Source: MGBC163016 sp964462135 (GTDB lineage Bacteria > Actinomycetota > Coriobacteriia > Coriobacteriales > Eggerthellaceae). Taken from it: a stretch of DNA of 64,000 nt. Shown in pieces: positions 23,949 through 33,070 of the stretch; the stretch's first letter is position 1; the number at the start of each line of letters is the position of its first letter. The stretch is from positions 1-64,000 of the forward strand of contig CAYWWK010000001.1 of NCBI GenBank assembly GCA_964462135.1, written 5' to 3'. The notes below the pieces were generated by a model. The model worked only from the letters and a program-made list of their open reading frames with translations. It was not told the DNA's origin and searched no databases. A program made the position numbers and the translations under genes.

Positions 23949-24479
23949 ATGGATGAGATGCTTTGGCTTGATGCGTTGCAGACGATCCATGTTCCTTGGC
24001 TGGACGGGGTCATGGTGACCGTATCCCTGCTGACGAATGCGGGAATCGGTTGGATCGTTCTGGGTATGGTTCTCATCTGCATCCGGAGGTATCGTCGATG
24101 TGGCATCGCCTTGGTGATGGCGGTCATCTTGGCGGGCGTCGTGAGCAAGTTGATCATCGGGGAAGTGGTGATGCGCCCACGTCCCTGTGATGTGAATCCC
24201 CAGATGCCCCTGCTCATTCCCCGACCCTTTGGGACCTCATTCCCCTCAGGTCACACCACTGCCGCCTTCGCCACTCTTGCGGTGCTTGCGGTCTTTCGCA
24301 TGCCGAAGGGCTTTGTCATTTCCGTGGCGGTACTGGCCGTGCTTGTCGCCTTCTCTCGGATGTACCTATTCGTGCACTATCCCTCGGATGTTCTGGTGGG
24401 AACAGTGCTGGGTGCGATCATCGGGTTTGCGTGTGCATGGGTCTTGCGGTCGAAGGAGCCTGCGGCCTCGCGGACGTAG
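23949..24479 (+). CDS. PAP2-family membrane phosphatase
   Basis: The 176-residue protein is read from ATG 23949 (MDEMLWLDALQTIH). Five to six membrane helices surround the phosphatase motifs: KLIIGEVVMRPRPC (KxxxxxxRP), FPSGHTTAAFA (PSGH) and SRMYLFVHYPSDVL (SRxxxxxHxxxD). All catalytic residues are present. It probably dephosphorylates undecaprenyl diphosphate or phosphatidyl lipids at the outer membrane face. A second PAP2 gene lies at 33071. Confidence 0.88.
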   Translation: MDEMLWLDALQTIHVPWLDGVMVTVSLLTNAGIGWIVLGMVLICIRRYRRCGIALVMAVILAGVVSKLIIGEVVMRPRPCDVNPQMPLLIPRPFGTSFPSGHTTAAFATLAVLAVFRMPKGFVISVAVLAVLVAFSRMYLFVHYPSDVLVGTVLGAIIGFACAWVLRSKEPAASRT

Positions 24480-24737
24480 CATAGTGTCCTGTGAGGCTTG
24501 GGCATCCTTCGGATTGGCTCATGGTGTCTACTTCGTGAAAGTTAGATTTGGTTAACGGAAAAGTTACCATGAGTTTACTTCATTTTGCAAGCATCAATCT
24601 TCGATCATAGAACGCACACACTCTGCGATGGGGGCGTCCCTTTCGCAGATTCCGTGTGATGCTGCTGCTTTGGGTGTCGAAAGTGCCAGTAGAATGACCC
24701 TTGCAAGTGCATACCCCTCGTAGGAAGAAGATGAGCT

Positions 24738-25538
24738 ATGGATCGTTTGAAGGACAAGGTTGCCATCGTCACAGGATCGACCAGCGGCATTGGGGCGGGC
24801 ATCGCCAAGATGTTCGGTTCTGAGGGCGCGAAGGTAGTCGTTTGCGGCCGCAATGAGGAGCGCGGGGCTGCAGTTGTCAAAGCTGTTGTTGATGCGGGTG
24901 GGGAGGCCATGTTCCATAAGCTGGACATCACCAAGCCTGAGACCGTGGATGCTCTGTTCGCAGACACGGTGGCTGCATGGGGGACGATCGATGTGCTCGT
25001 GAACAATGCAGCGGGCATGGCGCTGAAGGACGGCCGGGTGGATGAGATATCCCTGGAGGATTGGGACGCTGTCTTCGCCAGCGATGTTCGCTCCACCTTC
25101 TACTGCATCAAGACAGTGCTTCCCATCATGCAAGAACAGGGCCATGGCTCCATCATCAACATCGGCTCCATGGCTTCCTGTGGCGGGGATCTGGGATCAA
25201 CCGCCTATGCCTGTGCGAAGGCTGGCGTTGACATGCTGACCCAGTACACGGCATTGCAGTATGGCAAGCAGGGTATCCGCTGCAACTGCGTGCGCCCCGG
25301 TCTCATCGTCACGCCGCAGAACGAGGCGAAGGTACCACAAGCGCTGAAGGATATCTTCTTGGACAACATCGAGGTGACGCGCTACGGTACCCCTGAGGAC
25401 ATCGCTGCTATGTGCGTGTATCTGGGCTCTGATGAGAGCGCCTACTTCACCGGCCAGGTGGTCACGGTGGACGGCGGCCTGAATGCCCATGTGTCAACGG
25501 TGGCGCAGTTCCGCGCCATGGCCTCCCGCACGTGGTGA
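24738..25538 (+). CDS. Short-chain dehydrogenase/reductase
   Basis: The 266-residue SDR begins MDRLKDKVAIVTGSTSGIGA with the NAD(P) motif TGSTSGIG. NNAAG follows near residue 93. The catalytic Ser is in INIGSMASCGG, and Tyr/Lys are in STAYACAKAGVDML (YxxxK). RCNCVRPGLIVTP is the usual loop, and the C-terminal DGGLNAHVST closes the fold. The FabG-like length fits a 3-oxoacyl or hydroxysteroid dehydrogenase; several gut Coriobacteria carry the latter, but specificity cannot be told. ATG follows AGGAAGAAG. Confidence 0.85.
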   Translation: MDRLKDKVAIVTGSTSGIGAGIAKMFGSEGAKVVVCGRNEERGAAVVKAVVDAGGEAMFHKLDITKPETVDALFADTVAAWGTIDVLVNNAAGMALKDGRVDEISLEDWDAVFASDVRSTFYCIKTVLPIMQEQGHGSIINIGSMASCGGDLGSTAYACAKAGVDMLTQYTALQYGKQGIRCNCVRPGLIVTPQNEAKVPQALKDIFLDNIEVTRYGTPEDIAAMCVYLGSDESAYFTGQVVTVDGGLNAHVSTVAQFRAMASRTW

Positions 25539-25567
25539 TCGCGAAGAATGGCAGAGGGCTGATCTGT

Positions 25568-27658
25568 TCACTTCGCCTTCAGTGAGCGACCTTTCGTCAG
25601 CAAGAGGATGCCGGCTAGGAGAGCGGCTCCACTGGCCACGAGCAAGAGGGTACCCATGATGATACCCATGGCATCTCCCAGCTGAGGCGTGGCAGTTGGG
25701 TCGGATGCGATCTGGGTTTGATTCGGTATGGCGTTAGATGCAGGCATGGGGCTGGCATTGGGAGGAGCGGTCGGCATCGAAGGCGTCTGGGGAGGATCGG
25801 GCTCGGAAGGAACCGGTGGCTCGGATTCGACGACCTTGTATTTGTTCCCTGCCGCATCTGGTTGTGTCAACATTTCAACCTTGTAGCCTGGTGCGGCATA
25901 TGCGGAGACATCAGTGGGGTAGGTTCCTCCTTTGAGCTGGATGCTTCCCGGCGTGCCACTGCCGTCCGTCTTCTCTAAGAAGATGGTGGAGACGGCATCG
26001 GGGACTCTGCCGCCAGTGGAGAGAGCGTACACATCTCCCTCTCCGATGATGGTCACTGTGTTCCCGTCAGCGGTAATGGTGCTTTGAGGGGCAAGCTGGA
26101 TGCTGTGACCGCCCAATGCAATGGTGACGTCATGGCCCTCGGGTGCCTCCAGTGAAGCCGTATCCTGGGAGTTCGCGATAAGGGTGATGGTGTCACCGCT
26201 GGCTGCGTCTCTCATGGCGAACGCCAGGGAAGCATAGGCGGTGCTTCCTGTGGAGGATCGTTGCGCGACCCAAGCGCCTCCATTGCCTTCGACGGTGAAG
26301 AGGGAGGAGTCGTTGTTGTAGGCTATCGTGTCAGCAAAAGCCCCGGCCATCGCAGCAGGAGGGGTGGTGGTCACGTTGTTCACCACCGTTGCCCCCTCCG
26401 GAATGGATGCGGGGAGGGAAGAAGCGCCCTGGTCCTGCAGATTGCCCACGATGCCACCGATGAACTGTTTGCCCGAAAGGGCTTGAGCGCGGTTCTCGTT
26501 GCCTGAAACGGTTCCGGCGCTGTAGAGGGCTCCTGCGATGCCGCCCACACCGATGCCGCTGTTGGTGGTGATACTGCCCGTGTTCAGGCTGTCCGTCACG
26601 CTTATGGGCTTACTGACGGCGTAGGCAGGAGCCGCTCCGTCATAGCGGATCCAACCCACGATGCCCCCGGTGCCATAGGGCTGAGCTGACGAGGGATTGG
26701 AGATAGCCGCGGAATTCGTGCAATGGGAGATGCCCCCGTAGTTCTTGAGCTCTCCCGCTATGCCACCAACAGCATAGCCTGCTCCGGTGATGGCTCCATC
26801 GTTGATGCATCCTGAGACGAACGCACAGCACAGTCCCGCGATGCCACCCGTGTCATTGATGCCGGTGATCGTTCCATGGTTCGTGCAGTCCGTGATGGTC
26901 ATGAAGGCGCCCTCGGGCGTGTAGTAGGCTGCTCCTACGATGCCTCCACAATTCCCCGAGCCACCCGTCACGGTGACATCGGCTGAGTTCGTGCATTGGG
27001 CGATGGTGCCCTTCGCCGTCATGCGTCCCACCACGCCGCCGCACCCGCACTTGGCGGTGATGGTGCCTGAGGTGGTGATGCCGAAGACCGTGCCGCCGTC
27101 GCTGAGCAATCCGACGGCGATGCCAGCCAGTTCGCTTTCGGGCACCTCCACTCGGGCGTGGCTGATGCTGAGATTCTTGATCGTACCTCCCATAACCGCG
27201 CCGAAGAGCCCAATGGCGTAGTCAGCGCCTGAGGTCTGGGTCATCGCGAGACCAGATATGGTGTGGCCGCCGCCATCGAAGGTGCCCTTGAAAGGCGTGC
27301 TGTCAGAGGTGATGCCACTGGAATGCCTCGTCGAAGTGCCGATGGGCACCCACTCTCCGCTGCTGATATCCAGATCCTGCCCGAGGGTGATGAAGGTGTT
27401 CTCATAGGAGGTGCCTGCGTTCACTGAATCCCGAAAAGCAATGAGCTGATCAGTGCTGGCGATGATGTAAGGATCCTCTTCGGTGCCCGTTCCGCTTTCG
27501 AAGATGGTCGCATTCGCATTGCTGGCAACCGCGGTGGCATCGGTTGCTTCTTCCTCACCCCAGGCCATCTGAGCTCGTGTGAAACAGACGAATGCGATCA
27601 TCACTATAGCGAGAACCACGGTGTATCCGATTGATCTGCGGTCTTGTGTGCGCGCCAT
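25568..27658 (-). CDS. Cell-surface protein with GLUG-type repeats and C-terminal membrane anchor
   Basis: ATG 27658 follows AAGGAGG. The 696-residue protein has a signal peptide (YTVVLAIVMIAFVCFTRAQM). From about residue 55 to 400 it has repeats of GGIVG/GGIAG type (GGTIKNLSISHA, CGGVVGRM, CGGIVGAAYY, TGGIAGLC) like the GLUG motif of a right-handed beta-helix. A Pro/Ser-rich stalk follows (PVPSEPDPPQTPSMP), then PQLGDAMG and a hydrophobic helix with the basic tail KGRSLKAK. The tail resembles a sorted protein, but no clear LPXTG is present. Adhesion or host interaction is likely, by inference. Confidence 0.8.
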   Translation of the reverse strand: MARTQDRRSIGYTVVLAIVMIAFVCFTRAQMAWGEEEATDATAVASNANATIFESGTGTEEDPYIIASTDQLIAFRDSVNAGTSYENTFITLGQDLDISSGEWVPIGTSTRHSSGITSDSTPFKGTFDGGGHTISGLAMTQTSGADYAIGLFGAVMGGTIKNLSISHARVEVPESELAGIAVGLLSDGGTVFGITTSGTITAKCGCGGVVGRMTAKGTIAQCTNSADVTVTGGSGNCGGIVGAAYYTPEGAFMTITDCTNHGTITGINDTGGIAGLCCAFVSGCINDGAITGAGYAVGGIAGELKNYGGISHCTNSAAISNPSSAQPYGTGGIVGWIRYDGAAPAYAVSKPISVTDSLNTGSITTNSGIGVGGIAGALYSAGTVSGNENRAQALSGKQFIGGIVGNLQDQGASSLPASIPEGATVVNNVTTTPPAAMAGAFADTIAYNNDSSLFTVEGNGGAWVAQRSSTGSTAYASLAFAMRDAASGDTITLIANSQDTASLEAPEGHDVTIALGGHSIQLAPQSTITADGNTVTIIGEGDVYALSTGGRVPDAVSTIFLEKTDGSGTPGSIQLKGGTYPTDVSAYAAPGYKVEMLTQPDAAGNKYKVVESEPPVPSEPDPPQTPSMPTAPPNASPMPASNAIPNQTQIASDPTATPQLGDAMGIIMGTLLLVASGAALLAGILLLTKGRSLKAK

Positions 27659-27844
27659 GTCTGCCTCCTTGCTATGCATCGTCAACTTTAGATGCAAGCA
27701 GGAGCCGTCTTGGTCGAATAGGAGTCTCGCATCCGCTCCTTTGCCGAGATGTAAACTGCCTGCGACCAGTAAAGTGGAGGGAATCGCTGGATGCTGCGAG
27801 AGCGAGAGTGATCGGCCATGAGGGGGTCGGCAGACGCTTGGGTA

Positions 27845-28153
27845 TTACGGATTCACGGGCGCTTCGGCGCAAGGACAGGTAGGTCCTCGTTGAGCATCAA
27901 GATGGCGGTTGCGAAGATACACCGCCCAATTCAACCCAAGGCAGATGAGGTTGATGCCGTAGACAGTCAAGACCCAGTTGATGCTTCCTGCCAAAAGCTT
28001 CGCAGCGATGCCTGCAAGGTATCCTGCTGTGATGAGAGCGATGAACTGCCAGCTGGTTCCGGCGGCCGTTCCCGCCTGATAGCTCTTGTAGGCGTTCAAG
28101 GGCCACGAAAGCCCGAAGCAGATGAGCATGGTGGCTTCCAAAAGCTCTGCCAT
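27845..28153 (-). CDS. SemiSWEET/PQ-loop small sugar transporter
   Basis: The 102-residue protein has three membrane helices and the PQ-loop motif in the first (ICFGLSWPLNAYKSYQ), where PL replaces PQ. The third helix is YGINLICLGLNWAVYL, with the Asn typical of SemiSWEETs. Such proteins dimerise to form a sugar uniporter. ATG follows GGAAAGG. It is divergent from a LysR gene 235 bp away, which may control it. The C-terminal RGPTCPCAEAPVNP is hydrophilic and unusual. Confidence 0.75.
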   Translation of the reverse strand: MAELLEATMLICFGLSWPLNAYKSYQAGTAAGTSWQFIALITAGYLAGIAAKLLAGSINWVLTVYGINLICLGLNWAVYLRNRHLDAQRGPTCPCAEAPVNP

Positions 28154-28388
28154 GATGTTGAAGTCGCTTCCTTTCCCAGTCTCAACGCATCAGATCGGCC
28201 CGTCATGCAGTTGGATGGACCGATCTGGTTCGACTCTGGCATCCGAATGGGTCCGAAGGTTGGTCTGGTCGGCGATCCCTCGGACCGACGTTGTGGCAGC
28301 TTCCTATCCTAAGCTGGGAACCTATAATGTCCAATATATTGTTTTGATGATATTGATGCATAATGCTTATGGATATCAGTGAGGTCCT

Positions 28389-29279
28389 ATGGAATTGGTT
28401 CAGCTCAAGTACTTCTGTGATGTGGCCGAGACTCAGCATATGACGCGCAGTGCCCAGCGGCTGCATGTGGCGCAGCCAGCGCTCTCGCAGTCAATGCACC
28501 GGCTCGAAGGGGAATTGGGCGTGACGCTCTTCGAGCGCGTCGGGCGCAATATCCGCCTCACCCCCGAGGGAGCCTATTTGAATGCGCGTTTGCAGCCGCT
28601 TTTGGATAACCTGGATGATGCCATAGGGGTCGTTCGGGCATTCCACGAAGACCGCGTTCCCGTGCTCCGGGTGGGCATATACGCGGCATCGAGCATCGTG
28701 GTAGATGCCATCGCTGAATTCCTCAATCGGGAAAGCGGCGTATCCTTCGAAGTGACCCAAGAGGAGACGTGTTCCTCCTGCGATGTGAGTGTGCGCACCG
28801 CCTTCCCGGGATCGACGGGTGGCGGTCGCCCTCAACTGACCACGATTGCTACGTGTACCGAGTCGATCGGCGTCGCCCTTCCCGCGAACGGATACCGTGG
28901 GAGCACAGTGAACCTGGAGGATCTCCAAGGAGAGCGCTTCATAAGCCTGGCGGGTTCACGCGGCTTCCGTCATCTCTGCGACAGGCTTTGTGCGCAGCGG
29001 GGCTTCTTTCCCCGTAGCACGTTTGAAAGCGACAGCCCGGCCATGGTGAGGAAGATGATCGCCTCTGGCCTTGGCATCGGTTTTTGGCCGGAATGCAGTT
29101 GGGGTCCCGTGGAATCCGAGCGGGTGCGCTGGGTGCCTTTGCGCGATGCCGATTTCGTGCGGACGATCTCCGTGGAACAGGCTTCTTCCACAGACGAACT
29201 GCGACAGGATTGGACGGAGAGGTTCAGCGCGCATCTCGTCAAGCGGATTGAGGCGGCATTCGGAGTGATTGAGAGGTGA
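28389..29279 (+). CDS. LysR-family regulator divergent from SemiSWEET gene
   Basis: The 296-residue protein opens MELVQLKYFCDVAETQHM and has the HTH SAQRLHVAQPALSQSMHRLE and LFERVGRNIRLTPEG. The ligand lobe runs from about residue 90 (VLRVGIYAASSIVVDAIAEF) to the end, with the second lobe at SDSPAMVRKMIASGLGIGFW. The region 28310-28380 upstream is AT-rich (TATAATG, and repeated ATATTG/GATATTG elements) and suits LysR binding. The divergent SemiSWEET gene is the likely target. Confidence 0.88.
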   Translation: MELVQLKYFCDVAETQHMTRSAQRLHVAQPALSQSMHRLEGELGVTLFERVGRNIRLTPEGAYLNARLQPLLDNLDDAIGVVRAFHEDRVPVLRVGIYAASSIVVDAIAEFLNRESGVSFEVTQEETCSSCDVSVRTAFPGSTGGGRPQLTTIATCTESIGVALPANGYRGSTVNLEDLQGERFISLAGSRGFRHLCDRLCAQRGFFPRSTFESDSPAMVRKMIASGLGIGFWPECSWGPVESERVRWVPLRDADFVRTISVEQASSTDELRQDWTERFSAHLVKRIEAAFGVIER

Positions 29280-29327
29280 CAGGGGAGGTTCTGGTGCTCC
29301 TGGGTCGCACTAGGATGCACACCCAGA

Positions 29328-30443
29328 TCAGCGATCCTGTTCAGAGGATAAGGCGAATCGGAGATGGACGGGATTGTGATCCGAATAGGCGAAATCCAGA
29401 TCCAGGGTGCGCTGCTCCAGGCATTCTACATTGTCTGAGTAGATGAATGCATCCATAACCCAGCGGTCATTCGTGCCGTCGTAAGGGCTGCCTGCATCGC
29501 GGCAAGTGGCTGCCGAATCGAAGGTGCCTGCGTCCAGTTCGGCTTTGGCAGCCACCGTGAACCCTTTCGGCACACTGGCGAAATCGAAGGGCTTCGCCCA
29601 ACTGGCCTCGGTATCCGTCACATTGCCATAGAGCTCGTTCGAGATGCCGATCATGTCATGATTGAAGTCACCTCCGGCGATCACGAAGTTTCCCGCATCA
29701 CGTTCAGCCGTCATATCCTGGAAAAGCATCTGTCGTTGGCCCTCCATCACCTCGGCATCAGCGCCATAGGCGGACAGGTGCACGTTGAACAGCACGAGCT
29801 CTGGTCCATTCTCAAGAGGGATGCGGCTCACCGAATAGCACCGGTCAAGATCCAAGAACCTGCTGGGGCCCTCGGAGATGGGAAGGCTTCGGCGCACGCC
29901 CTCTGTCACATCGAAGCGGGAGAAGGTGACCATGCCTGATGTGTTCGCGCCATGGGGCGCGTAGAGGGGCCATGCCAAGAAGGGAGAGTCGTAGTTCTGA
30001 GTGAAGAGGGAGCAAAGGTTTGGGAAGTCGTCCCGCAGCAGTGCGTACTCATCCACGTGATGGCTGCGCGTGCCGTCAACATCAACCTCTTGGAACAGGA
30101 TGAAGTCCGGATTCAAGCTTTCTATGGCCCCAGCTGACCCTTGGATGTTCGCGCGCACGGCATCAGCGCTCTTCGCCACAGACCCCGTGCCGCCGTCCAT
30201 GAAGAAATCGAAGTCAGGACTGTAGGCACCGAATCCCAGATTCGCTGCCACCAAGGTGAGCTCTCCTTCGGTGCTTGCGTCAAGTACAGGGGAAACGCTC
30301 CCGTTTGCCGGTGCTTCCACCTCAAGGGCAAGCCTGTCATCCAGTCGGTGGTAGCTGACCACGACATAGATCACGTAGGTGAGCACCGCCAGCAGTATGA
30401 TGCCAACGATGACGCCTGCTCCTGTGAGGACTTTCTTTCGCAT
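29328..30443 (-). CDS. Membrane-anchored endonuclease/exonuclease/phosphatase family protein
   Basis: The 371-residue protein has an N-terminal anchor helix (GAGVIVGIILLAVLTYVIYV) and a full EEP domain outside it. Catalytic features are LFQEVDVDGTRSHH (Glu), LFNVHLSAYG, IAGGDFNHDMIG (Asp-x-Asn) and DFAYSDHNPVHLRF (SDHxP). EEP proteins cut DNA or sphingomyelin-like lipids or remove phosphates; the exported form is more likely a nuclease or phosphodiesterase. It converges on the LysR gene across a short gap. Confidence 0.85.
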   Translation of the reverse strand: MRKKVLTGAGVIVGIILLAVLTYVIYVVVSYHRLDDRLALEVEAPANGSVSPVLDASTEGELTLVAANLGFGAYSPDFDFFMDGGTGSVAKSADAVRANIQGSAGAIESLNPDFILFQEVDVDGTRSHHVDEYALLRDDFPNLCSLFTQNYDSPFLAWPLYAPHGANTSGMVTFSRFDVTEGVRRSLPISEGPSRFLDLDRCYSVSRIPLENGPELVLFNVHLSAYGADAEVMEGQRQMLFQDMTAERDAGNFVIAGGDFNHDMIGISNELYGNVTDTEASWAKPFDFASVPKGFTVAAKAELDAGTFDSAATCRDAGSPYDGTNDRWVMDAFIYSDNVECLEQRTLDLDFAYSDHNPVHLRFALSSEQDR

Positions 30444-30537
30444 GACGCTCCTTCCTGTGCATCCAAGTGTCTACAGCATACGTCACATGCTAGACTTCCA
30501 AGAAGGATGTATGGGAATGTGAAGGGAAGACGTTGTC

Positions 30538-31227
30538 ATGAATGCACGGAACAGTGCAATTTCGCCGGTTGTCGGAACGGGACGCAAGGCCCACGCGGTT
30601 CGGGAATACACCTTGGGTGAGGAGATCGCGAACTCTGTCACCCATGGCATCGGTGCGGGATTGGCGGTGGCGGCGCTTGTGCTTTTGATCGTCAAGTCCG
30701 TGGTGGATGGCGGCGGTCTGCTCCTGCTCTCGGCACTCTTCTTCGGCATATCCCTGCTTCTGGAATACCTGATGTCCACGATGTATCACGCGTTGGCCCA
30801 CGAGGGTGCCAAGCGTGTGTTCAAGGTATTGGACCACAGCTGCATCTACCTCTTGATCGCGGGCACCTACACCCCCTATTGCTTGATCACTCTGATGCCG
30901 AATGGAGGCATATGGCTGTTCTTCATCATCTGGGCCATGGCTGTCATCGGAGTTGCCTTCGAAGCGTTCTGGACGTTTCGTCCCCGATGGGTCTCCGCAG
31001 CGGTCTACGTGGTCATGGGATGGTGCGTGGTGGCTTTCCTGCCTGCGCTCTACGAGAACCTGGCTGCCGCGGGCTTCTGGCTCCTTTTGGCAGGTGGCCT
31101 GAGTTATACCCTGGGAGCGGTGTTCTACATCTTCAAGAAGGTGAAGTACATGCACTCCATCTTCCATGTGTTCGTGCTGGCCGGTTCCGTCCTGCATTTC
31201 CTGTCGGTGTACCTCTTCGTGATCTGA
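30538..31227 (+). CDS. trhA: Hemolysin III/TrhA (PAQR-like) membrane protein
   Basis: The 229-residue protein has seven hydrophobic helices and the PAQR/HlyIII signature: EEIANSVTHGIGAGLAVAAL in the first helix, STMYHALAHE (Ser-x3-His), and KVLDHSCIYLLIAGTYTPYC in helix three. The last helix carries the HxxH pair (SIFHVFVLAGSVLHFLSV). The His and Asp residues form the putative zinc site. The protein is thought to regulate membrane fluidity or act as a hydrolase. ATG follows GAAGGGAAG. Confidence 0.88.
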   Translation: MNARNSAISPVVGTGRKAHAVREYTLGEEIANSVTHGIGAGLAVAALVLLIVKSVVDGGGLLLLSALFFGISLLLEYLMSTMYHALAHEGAKRVFKVLDHSCIYLLIAGTYTPYCLITLMPNGGIWLFFIIWAMAVIGVAFEAFWTFRPRWVSAAVYVVMGWCVVAFLPALYENLAAAGFWLLLAGGLSYTLGAVFYIFKKVKYMHSIFHVFVLAGSVLHFLSVYLFVI

Positions 31228-31424
31228 TGAGGTGAATGGCATCGTTCTTCGTGCCGGGATACAGGGATGTATCGGATTCGCACAAAAACGCATGCCTCCA
31301 CCTTTGTTGCAGGGAAACGAGAAAGATGGAGCAGAGACTTCAAGCTTTGTTCCTGTTAGCTGCAGACTACCCTCTGCATTGCGGACTTTCAGTGCGAAAC
31401 AGTGAGCGCTCCTTCACCGTGCCT

Positions 31425-31868
31425 CTACCATTCGATCTCTTCGTAGTGCAGTCCGCGGACATCCAGCTCCTCGAAGAGCTCTTCGGGCGTGATGGCTTGA
31501 ATGGACGAGCGACCGAAATCCTTGATGTTGCGCGTGATGATGTAGTCCACCTGGGCTTTCTTTGCACAGATGGAAACCAGGCAATCCTCCAAATCAGGCC
31601 ATTTTTGTGAGAGCGCTTCAGAGATGTCTGAGGACGACACACCCACGATTTGCAGAAATCCAAGATCTTCCTGGATCATGCGCTGCGCCTCAGTGCTTCC
31701 GAAATCCTTGCGAAGGAGATAGAAGATATCCGTGATCATGTTCGATGAGATGAATGCGTCTGCTTCTCCTGTGATGCCCAAAAGACAGACACGCCGGGAG
31801 AGCTCATAGAAGGGTTGACGCATACCGATATGATCCAAGAGGATGTTGATATCAAGCATCAGCTTCAT
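31425..31868 (-). CDS. PIN-domain toxin (VapC-like) of RelB-type pair
   Basis: The 147-residue PIN protein begins MKLMLDINILLDHIGMRQPF, so the first Asp of the RNase active site is Asp6 in LDINILL. Others follow in FISSNMITDIFYLLR, DLEDCLVSICA and YIITRNIKDFGRS. It overlaps the upstream antitoxin gene by 17 bp, as toxin genes usually do. PIN toxins cleave tRNA or mRNA. The family is the larger COG-type PIN with a longer C-terminus rather than a classic 130-residue VapC. Confidence 0.85.
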   Translation of the reverse strand: MKLMLDINILLDHIGMRQPFYELSRRVCLLGITGEADAFISSNMITDIFYLLRKDFGSTEAQRMIQEDLGFLQIVGVSSSDISEALSQKWPDLEDCLVSICAKKAQVDYIITRNIKDFGRSSIQAITPEELFEELDVRGLHYEEIEW

Positions 31869-32136
31869 AACGATTCCTCAAGCGTTCTTCTCTCAGCTCA
31901 TCGTCAGTCATGGTCAGCGGCGCATTGGTATGGCAACGATCGAATGCCGCGATGCGCTTGCGTACTTCTTCTTTGGAAACGCAAGAAGCGGTGTCGAAGG
32001 GAAGTGCATCGTGAGATGCGACGTAATCGAAGAGTCTTCGAACCGCTTGGGACGGTGTGACGCCAAGGCCTTCCATAGCTTTGATGCCTCGTTGCTTGAC
32101 ATCTGCATCCAAACGGACCGTGAGCATGGCTTCCAT
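31852..32136 (-). CDS. RelB/DinJ-family antitoxin
   Basis: The start is ATG 32136, behind GAGGAGC (MEAMLTVRLDADVKQRGI); the longer frame to 32211 runs through the promoter. The 94-residue protein is a ribbon-helix-helix antitoxin: strand AMLTVRLDADVK, then AMEGLGVTPSQAVRRLFDYV. The C-terminal half neutralises the PIN toxin encoded next. The pairing of RelB-type antitoxin with PIN-type toxin is hybrid but known. Confidence 0.85.
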   Translation of the reverse strand: MEAMLTVRLDADVKQRGIKAMEGLGVTPSQAVRRLFDYVASHDALPFDTASCVSKEEVRKRIAAFDRCHTNAPLTMTDDELREERLRNRYEADA

Positions 32137-32150
32137 GATGCTCCTCTCTC

Positions 32151-32172
32151 GTATTGCATGTAATACAGTATA
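32151..32172 (-). promoter_or_regulatory. Promoter/operator of the RelB-PIN pair
   Basis: On the minus strand TATACT (32167-32172) is a -10. Immediately downstream, GTATT (32151-32155) and AATAC (32162-32166) enclose CATG, a 16-bp palindrome with one mismatched pair. It lies between the -10 and the antitoxin start and fits autoregulation by the ribbon-helix-helix protein. Confidence 0.6.
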
Positions 32173-32264
32173 GCAGATAACAATCTCCTGCCGTGACAGA
32201 ATCCAAGGCATGGTGCTTTACTGCAGAGAGCGGATAGCCCTTAGATCATGCGAAGAGACGGGCT

Positions 32265-32927
32265 TCAATCTTTCTTGTCAGAGAGGCTGGCTGCGTGATC
32301 AAGGCACATTCTGGCGAAGGAGGCGTATGCATCCTGAAACGTCCCCTTCACTGGTGGCAGTCCGGCCAAACGCATGGCCTCGGCGGTTCGGTCGGCGCAG
32401 TGGAAATGGTTGTAGAGGCCTGGTGCTTGGTAGAGCAGCTGGAGATACAGATCGTGTGCCTGTTCGGCATCGCAACCCACCTGCCGCTGCAGAAGCTCGT
32501 TTGCGGGTGCGCATATCTCCGCAAAAGACCGTTTGAAGTCAACCAGGCGCTCAAGCGATGCGTTCGATTCGATGATGGCGATGAGGATGTCCTGATAGCG
32601 CAAGAACTCTGGATGCCTGTCGGCTGCCTGTGCCCATCCGTGAGCGAATGCCTCATTGCTCAAGGGTGCATTGGCAAGGGTGGTTGCCACATCCTCAAGG
32701 AATGCGCGATTCGCACGACTGTGCAGCGCAAGGAACACTTCCTCTTGCGTGGCGGCGTATTTGTAGAGATTCGACCGTGACCATCCGAGTTCCTTCGCTA
32801 TGAGCCCCATGTTGATCTCATGGTAGGGAAGCTTGCGAAAGAGGGATTCCGCTGCATCCATGATGGCATCCATGCGCTCAGCTTTCTGCTCAGGCGAGCG
32901 CGCGCGTTGATAGTCGGGCATGGCCAT
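32265..32927 (-). CDS. TetR-family regulator
   Basis: The 220-residue protein begins MAMPDYQRARSPEQKAERMD and has a typical TetR HTH: IMDAAESLFRKLPYHEINMG and LIAKELGWSRSNLYKYAATQ, with the NLYKYAATQEEVFLAL extension. The all-helical ligand domain covers residues 80-220. It is divergent from the PAP2 gene at 33071; a role in regulating that or a distant exporter is possible. ATG follows GAAGGAGA. Confidence 0.85.
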   Translation of the reverse strand: MAMPDYQRARSPEQKAERMDAIMDAAESLFRKLPYHEINMGLIAKELGWSRSNLYKYAATQEEVFLALHSRANRAFLEDVATTLANAPLSNEAFAHGWAQAADRHPEFLRYQDILIAIIESNASLERLVDFKRSFAEICAPANELLQRQVGCDAEQAHDLYLQLLYQAPGLYNHFHCADRTAEAMRLAGLPPVKGTFQDAYASFARMCLDHAASLSDKKD

Positions 32928-33070
32928 TCTCCTTCAGATGAATGACTGGATTCTACCAAAGCGCATGCGACACCTATACCAGAGCAGGTATCCAAGAGCA
33001 TGCCGTGGTAGGATGGATGGCATCATCCAGATGCCTTCGCGAGAAGCAAACGGAGTCGAAAAGGGGGCCC

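Noticed and set aside
26800..27200. Repetitive DNA that could be mistaken for a CRISPR-like array
   Set aside because: The repeats are degenerate, of variable spacing, and encode the GGIVG-type protein repeats of the surface protein.
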